64,000 bases of DNA from an uncultured Bacteroidota bacterium (GTDB taxonomy: Bacteria; Bacteroidota; Bacteroidia; Chitinophagales; Chitinophagaceae). Below the pieces are notes generated by a model that was not told the DNA's origin, made no database searches, and was given only the letters and a program-made list of their open reading frames with translations. The DNA is taken from contig CAIVEW010000068.1 of assembly GCA_903905065.1 (NCBI GenBank), forward strand, positions 156,670-220,669, given 5' to 3'. The translations under genes and the position numbers were made by a program. Positions 17,086 to 26,700 of this stretch are shown here, in pieces (the first letter of the stretch is position 1; the number at the start of each line of letters is the position of its first letter).

Positions 17086-19020
17086 CTACTCCTTGATGAC
17101 GTTCAGGGTTTGCACCTGTAAGTCATCTATAAAACGTACAAAATAAACACCTGTACACATACCATTCATATCTATAGATATTTTGTGGCCGTCTACCTGT
17201 TGTGAATTTATCTTCCTGCCCGCTACGTCACTAACGATCAGTTGTGCGCCGTTTCGTATGGTTCCGTTTATTTCAATCGTCAGTACATCGGTCACAGGGT
17301 TCGGAAAAGCAGTAATGTGTAAGCTGCCTGTAATCTGCGTAACACCGGTAGTACCCGGAAGCGTCAAAAAAGGCACCGTTACCCATGCCGATAGGTTTCC
17401 TATGGCACAGCTGTCAAGTACATGGGCATAATAGCTCTGTCCTGCGGTCAGGCCGGTTAACGGTATACTTGTGGCTGTAGTCGCAGTGCCCGGTGTTGCG
17501 GGGGCAGCTGCACTTGTATTCACAATATATTCATACCCTAAAGAGCCTGCAACTGCCGTCCAGCTTAAGGTGGCACTTGTGTTTGTGATGGAAGATACAG
17601 AGAGCCCTGTAACTGTATCACACGCAGTAACCGATAGGGTTGAAAAAGGAACGGTCACCCATTCCGAAAGGTTTCCCACACCACAGCTGTCGAGAACATG
17701 GGCGTAATAATTTTGGCCGGGGGTAAGGCCGGTCACAGTTATTGTTGTGCCGGCAACAAACGAACCAAGCACACTGGGCGAGGCTGAATTCATATCAACA
17801 ACGTACCAGTATCCGGATGATCCTGCAACCGCTGTCCAGGTAAGGTTTGCGCTGGTGCTGCTAATGGAAGAAACAGTAAGTCCGGTAACCGTGTCACAAG
17901 TAATAGTAAGCGGACTGTAAAAGGCACGTATGCGGCTGTTGTTCCAATCCACAAAATATACATTATTGTAGTAGTCCACTGTTACGTCCACAGGTTGGTT
18001 TACCTCTGCGGCCGTGGCAGGCCCCCAGTCGCCGCTATAGCCCGCTGTTCCGGTTCCGGCTACACTAGAGATGATCCCGGTAAAAGCATCGATCCTGCGG
18101 ATGCGGTTGTTGTAGCAATCGCAGATAAAGATATTTCCCTGCCGGTCGATGGCTATGCCGCCGGGGTAGTTTAATTCCGCAGCAGTAGCTGGCCCGCCGT
18201 CCCCACTTGATCCGAGGGTACCGTTTCCGGCGATCGTATTGATGATGCCAAATGCATCTACCTTTCGTATCCTGTGATGTCCGTTATCTGTAATATACAA
18301 ATTGCCTACGGAATCCATCCGCACATAGTTGGGAAGGGATATGTCCGCAGCAGTTGCCGGCCCCAGGTCGCCGCTAAACCCGCTCGTGCCAGTGCCTACA
18401 ACTGTAGAAATAATGCCCGATGTGCTGATCTTGCGTATCCGGTTATTGTGCTGGTCTGCCACAAACAGATTACCAAGAGAATCAACAGTAATACCTAAAG
18501 GGTAATTAAACTTTGCGGATGTAGCAGGTCCGCCATCTCCGAAGAAACCGGTCACGCCTGCGGTTCCCGCGATCGTCGTTATTATACCAGCCCCATCCAC
18601 TTTGCGAACCACCTGATTGTTATAATCGCAGAAATAAACATTGTTATGCCTATCAACTGCCACGCCACCCGGTATGCTCATGTGAGCTGTATCGGCAAGG
18701 CCGCCATCTCCATAGAAACCATCAATGCCGTCGCCTGCTTTAGTAAATATGATGCCTCCCGGCCCTAGTTTCAGTTGCCTCACTCGGTAGTTCAACCTGT
18801 CGCCGATGAACAGGCTGCCGTATCCTGATCCGCCAAAGGAAAGAAAACCAGGGAAGTTTATCTCCGCAAGCGTATCTGGCCCGCCATCACCCGCATAGCC
18901 GGCAGTTCCGTTCCCGCATATGGTGTGGATATTTTGGCCTTGCGAGAAATGGCTGGTCAAAAGCAAAGCCATGATTATTAACCCAGTACTTATTTGTTTC
19001 GTGCAAAATGCATTTTTCAT
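17086..19020 (-). CDS. secreted NHL-repeat protein with two Fn3 domains and T9SS type A sorting domain
   Basis: 644 aa. Signal peptide ending near HFSQGQ (about residue 28). Six NHL-type beta-propeller blades (about 30-370), each opening with a G(N/T)GTxGxxGDGGP-like turn and containing N-x-RIRKI-type strands. Two fibronectin-III-like modules follow (about 375-555), both beginning CDTVTGL and ending near SEWVTVPF or SAWVTVPF, a recent duplication. The C-terminal 80 residues (FPNPVTDVL, MNGMCTGVYFVRF) are a T9SS sorting domain, so the mature protein should be exported across the outer membrane. Paralogue of 49923-51257. Probable adhesin or scaffold; ligand unknown. Confidence 0.9.
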   Translation of the reverse strand: MKNAFCTKQISTGLIIMALLLTSHFSQGQNIHTICGNGTAGYAGDGGPDTLAEINFPGFLSFGGSGYGSLFIGDRLNYRVRQLKLGPGGIIFTKAGDGIDGFYGDGGLADTAHMSIPGGVAVDRHNNVYFCDYNNQVVRKVDGAGIITTIAGTAGVTGFFGDGGPATSAKFNYPLGITVDSLGNLFVADQHNNRIRKISTSGIISTVVGTGTSGFSGDLGPATAADISLPNYVRMDSVGNLYITDNGHHRIRKVDAFGIINTIAGNGTLGSSGDGGPATAAELNYPGGIAIDRQGNIFICDCYNNRIRRIDAFTGIISSVAGTGTAGYSGDWGPATAAEVNQPVDVTVDYYNNVYFVDWNNSRIRAFYSPLTITCDTVTGLTVSSISSTSANLTWTAVAGSSGYWYVVDMNSASPSVLGSFVAGTTITVTGLTPGQNYYAHVLDSCGVGNLSEWVTVPFSTLSVTACDTVTGLSVSSITNTSATLSWTAVAGSLGYEYIVNTSAAAPATPGTATTATSIPLTGLTAGQSYYAHVLDSCAIGNLSAWVTVPFLTLPGTTGVTQITGSLHITAFPNPVTDVLTIEINGTIRNGAQLIVSDVAGRKINSQQVDGHKISIDMNGMCTGVYFVRFIDDLQVQTLNVIKE

Positions 19021-19175
19021 TTATTGAGGATTTATGTAAAATTATCAGTCAAATATATATTGTTCTTTCGTGAAACATAGAGATTTTTCAAAGTGTAAAG
19101 TTGAAAATCCCTTTCTCACCTGCTGATTCAAAATGACATAATTTTGTACCTTCCAAATCACATCCAACAATCTAC

Positions 19176-20459
19176 ATGTCCACAATAGTAGTATGCCCTA
19201 ATTGTAAAACGGAGTTTGAACCCACCGCTGCCATTGCTCAGTCGGTAAGAGATGATATGGCAAAGGAGTATAACCAGAAATGGGTGGAAAACTCCAAACA
19301 AAAGGAGGAGCAGTTCAGAAAGGAAAAAGAGCAGTGGCTGAAACAGCAGCAGGAGAAAGAGCAGCAATGGCAACAGCAGCAGCAGGAGCTTGCCAGGAAA
19401 GCGGAAGCAGAAAAGAAAATAGTTGAAGCCCAACTAAAAAGAGAACTCGAACAAAAAGTAGGGGCTGACTTTGAAAACAAGCTAAAGCTGCTTGAGGACG
19501 CCAACAAAACTAACCAGGCGAAACTAGCCGAGGCACGGGAAAAGGAAATGGACTTCCTGAAAAAGATGCAAGAGCTACAGACACGGGAGCAGGAGATGGA
19601 GCTGCAAATGCAGCGCCGTCTGCTGGATGAGCGCAACAAACTTGCCGAGCAGGTAAAGAAGGAAGAAGAAGAAAAAAACAAACTGCGCGATACCGAGTTC
19701 GAAATGAAGCTCAAAGAACGTGACAAGCAACTGGACGACCAGCGCAAGCTGATAGAAGAAATGAAGCGTAAGAGCGAGCAAGGTTCTATGCAGCTACAAG
19801 GCGAGGTGCAGGAACTGGCGCTCGAGCATATGCTGCGCTATGCTTTCCCATTCGACCTGGTGAGTGAAGTGGGCAAGGGGGTGCGTGGCGCAGACTGCAT
19901 ACAAACCGTGCGCAACAGCTTCGGGCAGGAGTGTGGCAAGATCATCTTTGAGAGCAAGCGCACCAAGGACTTCAGTGAAGACTGGGTGGAAAAGCTAAAG
20001 GCAGATATGCGTTCGCTGGGTGCAGACGTAGCGGTGATCGTTACACAGGCCATGCCCAAGGACATGAATGGCTTTGGTGAGCATAACGGAGTCTGGATAT
20101 GCACTTTTGGTGAGGCAAGGTCCCTGGTGCATGTGCTGCGGGATGCGGTGATAAAAGTATACAATGCTGCCAAAAGCCAGGAAGGCAAGGGCGATAAGAT
20201 GGCCCTCTTGTATCAGTACCTCATAAGCAGCGAATTCTCCGAGCAATGGAGCGCGATCCGCGATGGCTTTATGGGCATGAGGATGTCCATACAAAAGGAG
20301 CGGGATGCCATGGAGAAGCTATGGAAATCGCGGGAAAAGCAACTAGAACGAGTGTTACTGAGTGCCGCTCACATCAAAGGTTCCATAGAAGGTATAGCAG
20401 GTATGGATGTGGACCTGAACCTGCTGTCGGAAGGAGATAATGGATACGTGCTGGAGTAA
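19176..20459 (+). CDS. DUF2130 domain-containing coiled-coil protein
   Basis: 427 aa. The N-terminus has a single CPNCKTEFEP motif resembling half a zinc ribbon. Residues about 30-200 are a long highly charged coiled coil (runs of EKEQQWQQQQQE, REKEMDFLKKMQEL). Residues about 210-400 form the DUF2130 domain: LEHMLRYAFPFDLVSEVGKG, CGKIIFESKRTKDFSEDW and GVWICTFGEARSLVHVLR, a nuclease-like core with the ESKR motif. Function is not established. No signal peptide, so cytoplasmic. The long minus-strand ORFs opposite it are composition shadows of the coiled coil. Confidence 0.88.
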   Translation: MSTIVVCPNCKTEFEPTAAIAQSVRDDMAKEYNQKWVENSKQKEEQFRKEKEQWLKQQQEKEQQWQQQQQELARKAEAEKKIVEAQLKRELEQKVGADFENKLKLLEDANKTNQAKLAEAREKEMDFLKKMQELQTREQEMELQMQRRLLDERNKLAEQVKKEEEEKNKLRDTEFEMKLKERDKQLDDQRKLIEEMKRKSEQGSMQLQGEVQELALEHMLRYAFPFDLVSEVGKGVRGADCIQTVRNSFGQECGKIIFESKRTKDFSEDWVEKLKADMRSLGADVAVIVTQAMPKDMNGFGEHNGVWICTFGEARSLVHVLRDAVIKVYNAAKSQEGKGDKMALLYQYLISSEFSEQWSAIRDGFMGMRMSIQKERDAMEKLWKSREKQLERVLLSAAHIKGSIEGIAGMDVDLNLLSEGDNGYVLE

Positions 20460-20503
20460 CGAGCGTCTGCTAGCTGAATCAAGTTAATCAAACAAATCAC
20501 GGT

Positions 20504-21709
20504 TCAGACCCGCTCCAATATCACTGCATACCCCTGTCCAAGGCCGATACACATGGTAGCCAGCGCATACTTCTTTTGCTGCTTATGCAACTCCAGTGCG
20601 GCTGAGTAAATGATGCGTGCGCCAGACATGCCCAAGGGATGGCCAATAGCTATAGCCCCGCCGTTAGGGTTGATGCGGGGATCATTATCCGCCATTCCCA
20701 GTTCCCGAATGCAAGCCAGGCTTTGGGCAGCAAAGGCCTCGTTCAGTTCTATCACGTCTATATCGTTCAGCGTCAGCCCAGCCTTAGCCAATGCTTTCTT
20801 TGTAGCGCCCACAGGCCCTATGCCCATAATGCGTGGCTCTACGCCCACTACGGCGGAGCTTACTATCCTCGCTTTGGGGGTAACATTATAGTTCTTCACC
20901 GCATCGCCCGATGCAATGTACAGCGCAGCAGCGCCATCATTCAGGCCGGATGAATTGCCTGCGGTAACCGTGCCGTTTTTCTTGAAGGCCGTTTTTAACT
21001 GCCCCAGTTTTTCTACGGTGGTACCGGGTTTTAGAAATTCGTCTTTATCCACCACATGCATTTCGCCCTTTTTGCCCGGTATCTCTACGGCGGTTATCTC
21101 TTGTGCCAGCCTGCCAGAGTATTGTGCATCGGCAGCTTTCATTTGTGAGTGGTAAGCAAAAGCATCCTGGTCTTCCCGGCTGATATTGTACATTTCAGCA
21201 AGGTTCTCGGCCGTCATACCCATGGCGTCTGTGCCATACAACTCATGCATCTTCGGGTTGATGAAGCGCCATCCGAAACTGGAGTCGAACATCTGCGCAT
21301 CCTGCCCAAATGGCTGTGATGTTTTAGAGATCACCCATGGCCCACGTGTCATATGCTCCACGCCGCCGGCGATAAATACATCGCCATCGCCCGCTTTTAT
21401 TGCCTGCGCCGCATTGATCACTGCCGACATGCCGGAAGCACAGAGCCTGTTGACCGTCTCTCCGGGTACACTCCAGGGTATACCTGCCAGCAGCAGCGCC
21501 ATGCGCGATACATTTCGGTTATCCTCCCCCGCCTGGTTGGCACAGCCAAAAATGACGTCGTCTATCACACCATCGGGTATCGATGGGTTTCTTTCCACCA
21601 GCTTGCGCATAACCAGCGCAGCGAGGTCATCAGTCCGCATATTCGACAATGCGCCCCTGAAATTTCCAATGGGTGTACGGATACCATCAACTATGAATGC
21701 ATCTTTCAT
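20504..21709 (-). CDS. acetyl-CoA C-acyltransferase (thiolase)
   Basis: 401 aa thiolase. The acyl-accepting Cys is in VNRLCASGMSAV (about residue 90). GNSSGLNDGAAAL is the substrate loop (about 250), NEAFAAQ and NPNGGAIAIGHPLGMSGAR (His about 356) the second active-site loops, and the C-terminal proton-relay Cys is in TMCIGLGQGYAV. It cleaves 3-oxoacyl-CoA with CoA, or condenses acetyl-CoA. The sequence resembles PcaF/FadA-type degradative thiolases, but no beta-oxidation partners adjoin it. A TAATTTTA element lies 4 nt upstream of the ATG on its strand, suggesting a leaderless mRNA. Confidence 0.95.
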   Translation of the reverse strand: MKDAFIVDGIRTPIGNFRGALSNMRTDDLAALVMRKLVERNPSIPDGVIDDVIFGCANQAGEDNRNVSRMALLLAGIPWSVPGETVNRLCASGMSAVINAAQAIKAGDGDVFIAGGVEHMTRGPWVISKTSQPFGQDAQMFDSSFGWRFINPKMHELYGTDAMGMTAENLAEMYNISREDQDAFAYHSQMKAADAQYSGRLAQEITAVEIPGKKGEMHVVDKDEFLKPGTTVEKLGQLKTAFKKNGTVTAGNSSGLNDGAAALYIASGDAVKNYNVTPKARIVSSAVVGVEPRIMGIGPVGATKKALAKAGLTLNDIDVIELNEAFAAQSLACIRELGMADNDPRINPNGGAIAIGHPLGMSGARIIYSAALELHKQQKKYALATMCIGLGQGYAVILERV

Positions 21710-21833
21710 GATGTAAAATTAAGTTTTTAATCGAGGCAAAAAAGAATATGGAAGCTGAAAAGCAATTGATTCTCTTCATGGCTACATTGCTATATCTGAT
21801 GAGCGACAGCGAACTGTAAACTGTGAACTGAAA

Positions 21834-22535
21834 CTATCCTTCCAGGTGAATGGAAAAAACGATCATGCGCGTATGCAAGGTGTTGATGGCGTTGGTTAGT
21901 TGCAGGCCATGGTCGGGGTAGAGCTGATTGGTGAGGCCCTGGCTGAGTTTGATCTCCGGAGAGAAAATAAATTGGGGGTTAAAGAATTCAAAGCCCACCC
22001 CGATCTCATATCCAAAATCTGTCGGGCTTACCTTCAGGAACTCATCGGGGCGATGGGAACGGGCGTTGGCCGCGAGGTCGTAGTCAAACTTAACACCGGT
22101 AAGACCGTAGAAACGGAAATTCTTTATACGGTCACTTTTGAATTTTAGCTGCAGGGGCAGGTGCATGTATATGGATTCGATGGTCTTATTCACTACGCTG
22201 TCGGAAGGGTAGCCATACTCGTATTCCAGGTTCTTGGATGCGAAAGCAAGGGATGGCACGAAACGAAGATCAACAAAGCGGGAGAGTCTCAGATTTCCTA
22301 CCAATCCGAGATTGAAACCAGGCTGCCAGTGCGGCTGTATACGTTTAAACGTGTCCGTATTTGCAAACGAGGATGTATAACTTATCTGGTAAACCGACTC
22401 ATTGAAGCCGAATGTAATGCCAAAGTAGTAAGGCTTATCATCGTGCTCGGGCATGTTAAGCAACGGACGTTGAGCTAATGCAGGCTTCGCAAATAACAAT
22501 AAAAAAAAAGTAATAAATGAAAAGCCTCTTTGCAT
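21834..22535 (-). CDS. porT: type IX secretion protein PorT (outer-membrane beta-barrel)
   Basis: 233 aa with signal peptide (FSFITFFLLLFAKPALAQ). The mature N-terminus NMPEHDDKPYYFGITFGFNE is characteristic of PorT, followed by beta-barrel strands (NLGLVGNLRLSRFVDLRFVP, YGLTGVKFDYDLA) and a terminal aromatic/hydrophobic strand (RMIVFSIHL). PorT is needed for T9SS-dependent secretion and gliding; its exact place in the machine is unsettled. A TATCTTCG sequence on the minus strand at 22567-22574 may be its promoter -7 element. Confidence 0.82.
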   Translation of the reverse strand: MQRGFSFITFFLLLFAKPALAQRPLLNMPEHDDKPYYFGITFGFNESVYQISYTSSFANTDTFKRIQPHWQPGFNLGLVGNLRLSRFVDLRFVPSLAFASKNLEYEYGYPSDSVVNKTIESIYMHLPLQLKFKSDRIKNFRFYGLTGVKFDYDLAANARSHRPDEFLKVSPTDFGYEIGVGFEFFNPQFIFSPEIKLSQGLTNQLYPDHGLQLTNAINTLHTRMIVFSIHLEG

Positions 22536-22670
22536 GTGTTTCGGTTACTCCTACTAACGTGAAATGCGAAGATACAGTATGTTGTGTGTTCACATCCCGG
22601 TTCCCGGATACCTAAATTATAAATCTTTTGTAAAAAACCAAGTTTTCACAGTCAGTATCTTTAAATTCCC

Positions 22671-22678
22671 TAAATTTG
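22671..22678 (+). promoter_or_regulatory. candidate -7 element for an intergenic small RNA
   Basis: TAAATTTG matches TAnnTTTG exactly and is oriented toward a terminator-like hairpin with no ORF between. No convincing TTG -33 box. Confidence 0.35.
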
Positions 22679-22709
22679 GATTGTAAAGAGATCTCTTCCA
22701 CTCAAAGAT

Positions 22710-22836
22710 ATCACCCTGACCCCGTGAGAACTACTGGCCCTGCATATTGTGGGGCTTTTTTATTGTATAAAGTGTATTATATCACCCAGCCAGTGAGCAC
22801 TACCGGCCTGGCGGATTGTGCCGTGCGTTTTTAGTG
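22710..22836 (+). repeat. two tandem imperfect copies of a terminator-like module
   Basis: Copies at 22710-22766 and 22781-22836 (71-bp offset) share ATCACCC, GTGAG, ACTAC, GGCC, ATTGTG and a T-run in the same order. Copy 1 has a 5-bp stem plus T6; copy 2 has CGGC/GCCG and T5. Confidence 0.6.
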
Positions 22837-22904
22837 GGCGAAAGCTAATTGAAAGTACCTGGGAATTATCGGGTAAATCATCGGGAACACTCGGTTTTTT
22901 TTAA

Positions 22905-23429
22905 TTAATGTCCCGGAGTGCCTACTCTAAGGCTTTGTCCAAAGTACGTGCAGGAATAAGAGGTCGTGTCGTGCTCTACGCTATAGGCCATCCACAAGCT
23001 GTCGTTGCTGAGCTTGCCCCAACCTGTATAGGTGGTGCCGTTGTTAGCGCCAATGAAAGTGAACGAATCGCGAGACTGTATGGTACAGATGGCGCTGTCC
23101 TGCAGATTACCTATGAAGTTTTTCATAGTGAATTCAAACGGATTAGAAGTGATGGCCAGCAGTTGAATGGAATACTGGTGGTAATGGCCCAGGTAGTTGC
23201 TGCACGTATCTCCGCCATTGTAAGTGAAAATAAATTTGTCCCGGCTCAGCGTATCGCACCTGAGGCCCTCGTAACCCACCGGACACTCACATATACCACC
23301 ATTACACGTCCCCTTGTTCAGGCACAGTACATTGTGGCACTTGTCTTTGTTACAAGCTGTATAGCTAACTGCAGCTAAACATGTAGCAACAAGAAAGGAA
23401 GCAAGCAGTATGAGGCGCATGTGTGTCAT
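22905..23429 (-). CDS. EGF-like domain lipoprotein
   Basis: 174 aa; ATG 23429 or 23420. A hydrophobic leader (LILLASFLVATCLAAVSYTA) ends at Cys, suggesting a lipoprotein, although the lipobox YTAC is atypical. Residues about 30-60 form one EGF-like module with six Cys (CHNVLCLNKGTCNGGICECP, then GYEGLRC). The remaining 110 residues are a beta-rich domain with no recognised family (FTFIGANNGTTYTGWGKLSN). An EGF module in a bacterial surface lipoprotein suggests binding to another protein or glycan; ligand unknown. Confidence 0.75.
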   Translation of the reverse strand: MTHMRLILLASFLVATCLAAVSYTACNKDKCHNVLCLNKGTCNGGICECPVGYEGLRCDTLSRDKFIFTYNGGDTCSNYLGHYHQYSIQLLAITSNPFEFTMKNFIGNLQDSAICTIQSRDSFTFIGANNGTTYTGWGKLSNDSLWMAYSVEHDTTSYSCTYFGQSLRVGTPGH

Positions 23430-23672
23430 AAACCGAATTTAAAGGGCTAATATATCAAATGTTTGGTCAAAGATAACTTTTGAACAGCAAATTTGCACAG
23501 AATTATTTTTCGAAGTTGTAACAAATCCATTGCTCATACACGCGTTATTTGGCCCATATGCCGTCGCAGTTGATCATGTGTGTTATTTGATTAACTGACA
23601 GACAATGTAACTGCTGTGCTGAAAAAACAAAAATCGAATCAAATCAACGGGCAGTGAGAACATGTTTAAAAA

Positions 23673-23705
23673 GCGAAGAGGGCTGCAATTCGCAGCCCTC
23701 TTCGC
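23673..23705 (-). terminator. rho-independent terminator of the giant adhesin gene
   Basis: Perfect 14-bp stem (GCGAAGAGGGCTGC and complement) with a 5-nt loop; on the minus strand it is followed by TTTTTAAA. It lies 18 bp after the adhesin stop codon. Confidence 0.9.
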
Positions 23706-23722
23706 GGTGTTATTTTATTTAA

Positions 23723-26700
23723 TTAGTTGGTCGCCTTGACGAGCTTGTCGATCTTTATCTTGTCTCCATTGCTGTCGTAGATCATGATCATATAAACGCC
23801 ATCGGCAACGCCGCTCAAGTCTATATCCTTAGCATCGGTAATATCCATTATCGTCCTGCCATCAATGCCGGTGATAACAGCGCGTACCTTCATTGCTGCT
23901 TCAATGTGTACCATTGTCTGGGCTGGGTTAGGGTATATTTTCACATCGCCTTGGTTCACGCTCTGCACACCGGTTGTGCCACCTCCGTTGCTGAAGACAT
24001 AGGCGTCGGAGAACGACTGGCATCCGTTGGTGTCTGTTACCTGCACTTTGTAGTTACCATAGCCTGTAGATGGTGTGCGGTAAGAAGTGGCGCCGGCTAT
24101 TGCAGCCAGGTCTTTATACCACTGGTAAGTAACATACCATGGACCAGTGGAGAACATCCCGGAAGCATAAGATACAATAGGGTTAGGCAATGGGAATTCT
24201 GTTACGGTGAGTGAAATGGTCGTCATAGTACAGCCTCCGGCAATGGTGATCTGCACACTATAGTCGCCCGGCACTGTAGCATTATAAATACCGCTTACTG
24301 CACCTGGTATCACCACGCCGTTTAACATCCATACGTAACTTACTGTGCCTGCAGCACCTGTAACATTTGTAGACAGCAGCGAACTGCTGCCCCAGCAATA
24401 AGATGCGGATGTGATCGGAACGATCACCGCTTCGGTGATCGCCGTCACTACCGTATCTGCATGTGTTTCGTCTGAGCAACCTGTAGCCGGGTTCGTTACC
24501 TGTACCCTGTACCCGCCACTGGCAGTAGCCAGGTATGAAGAAGTAGTTGCCCCGGTTATTGCAACACCGCCAAGGTACCACTGGTAGGTATAACCCGCCA
24601 CCGCTGCAGCATTCAGTGTCACGCTTCCGCCTGAACAGAAGAGTGTAGAACCCGCAGGCGTAATGGTAACATCCGGTAAAGGATTAGCTACCACATTTGT
24701 TGTCACCGAGCTGGTGCTGCATCCATAGCTATTTGTCACTATTACATAATAACCGTCGCTTGTTGTGGCGGTGTAAGACTGCGTATTTGCACCCGATATT
24801 GCTCCCGCCGCATTATACCATTGGTAACTATAAGAGGCCGAATCAACTGTCGTCATCGTAACACTGCCGCCCTGGCAGAACGTGATAGGACCGGACAGCG
24901 CAATATTGGCGGTAGGAGATGGATTAATGGATATAGAGAGCACGGTCGAGGTAGCAGAGCAGCCCGTGGCATTGGTAACGATCACTGAGTAGTCACCTGC
25001 ATTTGAAGTCGTATAAGAGCTGCCTACAGCGCCTGTTATCGGCGCACCGCCAAGCAACCACTGGTAGGTGAAACCAACCCCGGTATTGGCATTAAGCGTA
25101 AGGCTGGAGCCGGAGCAAATGGTTGTGGAGCCGGTAGCGCTTGAAATTGTGGCAACTGCAGTGTCGGCAGTTACAACCGCGCCCGCAGATCCGTCTGTAC
25201 AGCCGAAGCTATTCGTTTCGGTGACCTGGTAATTACCTGTGCTGCTGGCAATATATTCCGACGTTATGGCACCGGGGATTGGAATTAAGTTATCCAACCA
25301 CTGATAGGTGAGTCCAGCACCCACATTTGCGGTAAGTACAACAAACCCACCAGGGCAGAAAGTAAGAGCGCCAAGTGGTGTGATCACTGCAGCAGGGGCG
25401 GGATTCACGGTTATGGTCTTGAATACATTACAACCTGTGCCTAGCGTAAATGTGATATTTGCAGTACCTGCAGCCACTCCCGTCACCACACCAGTGGCTG
25501 CGCCTACAGTCGCCACACCCGGGTTACTGCTGGTCCATGTACCGGCTCCCGCCGCATCGCTCAGCGTAATCGTTGCGCCGGGGCATACCGTGCTGGCGCC
25601 GCTGATCGCAGATGGGAGCGGATTTACTGTCATTACCAAAGTAATGATACAACCCGTATTTAGCTTGTATGTAATTGTTGCTGTACCGGTGGCGATACCA
25701 GTTACCACGCCTGTGCCGGAAATAAACGCTATTAATGGATTGCTGCTGCTCCATGTGCCGCCGCCGGTTGCGTCGCTCAGTGTTACCTGTGAGCCCACAC
25801 ACACCTGGCTGCTGCCGCTGATAACCGCCGGCAATGGGTTAATGGTCACGATGGTCGTAACCGTACAGCCGGTGCCGATTGTATATGTAATAACGTCGGT
25901 TCCGGCGGTAACTCCTGTTACTATGCCGGTACCGGCAATCGTTGCATTACCATTGCTTGCGCTCCACGTGCCGCCACCGGTAGCATCAGACAGGCTGGTT
26001 GTGAGACCAACGCAAACAGTTTTGGTGCCTGATATGGCCACAGGTAATGGTTCTACCGTTACAATAGCTGTTGCAGCACATGATCCGATTGTATAAGAAA
26101 TTGTCGCCGTACCAACGGCAATGCCGTTTACAAGGCCGGTGCCACTGATCGTTGCAATAGTGGCAGGTGCGCTTGTCCATGCACCGCCTGCATCGGCATC
26201 GGTAAGCTGGGTAGTAAGCCCCTGGCATACACTCAATACGCCATTTATTGCGCCTGGCTGCAGATTAACCGTTACAACCGTCGTAGCAGCGCAACCGCTG
26301 ATGTCGTAAGAAATAGTGGCAGTGCCCACACCCGTACCGGTCACCAGGCCGGTGCCGCTTATGGTGGCTATGCCCGGAGGCGGAGCAACACTCCATGCGC
26401 CGCCTGATGTGGCATCACTAAGCTGGGTAGTGAAGCCGTTACAAACTGAAAGTGTTCCGGTTATTGCAACCGGCTGGGTATTTACTGTTACAACTGCTGT
26501 CGCGGCGCAACTGCCTATTGTATAAGATATTGTCGTTGTTCCTAGGCCAATAGACGTTACCAGGCCTGTGCCATCAACAGTTCCTACTGTGGTCGTAACA
26601 CTGGTCCATGTGCCGCCTGTGGTAACATCGGACAATTGCGTGGTAAACCCGTTACACACGCCGAAATTACCTGTAATAGCCGCGGGTTGTGTATTCACTG

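Larger units (their letters stand above)
22536..22904 (+). other. 369-bp intergenic region with promoter-like site and duplicated terminator-like units
   Basis: No ORF. On the plus strand it contains a perfect TAnnTTTG (TAAATTTG, 22671-22678), a 12-bp palindrome AAGAGATCTCTT (22686-22697), and two related units of about 56 bp at 22710 and 22781. Unit 1 ends in GCCCT-loop-GGGGC plus six T, a good intrinsic terminator. A small RNA of about 80 or 150 nt starting near 22685 would fit. Confidence 0.45.

Noticed and set aside
19238..19781. Serine- and leucine-rich minus-strand frames opposite the DUF2130 gene
   Set aside because: They mirror the Glu/Lys/Gln-rich coiled coil on the plus strand.
22905..23378. 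156-codon plus-strand frame opposite the EGF-like gene
   Set aside because: The minus-strand frame has a signal peptide and six EGF cysteines; the plus-strand product has none.
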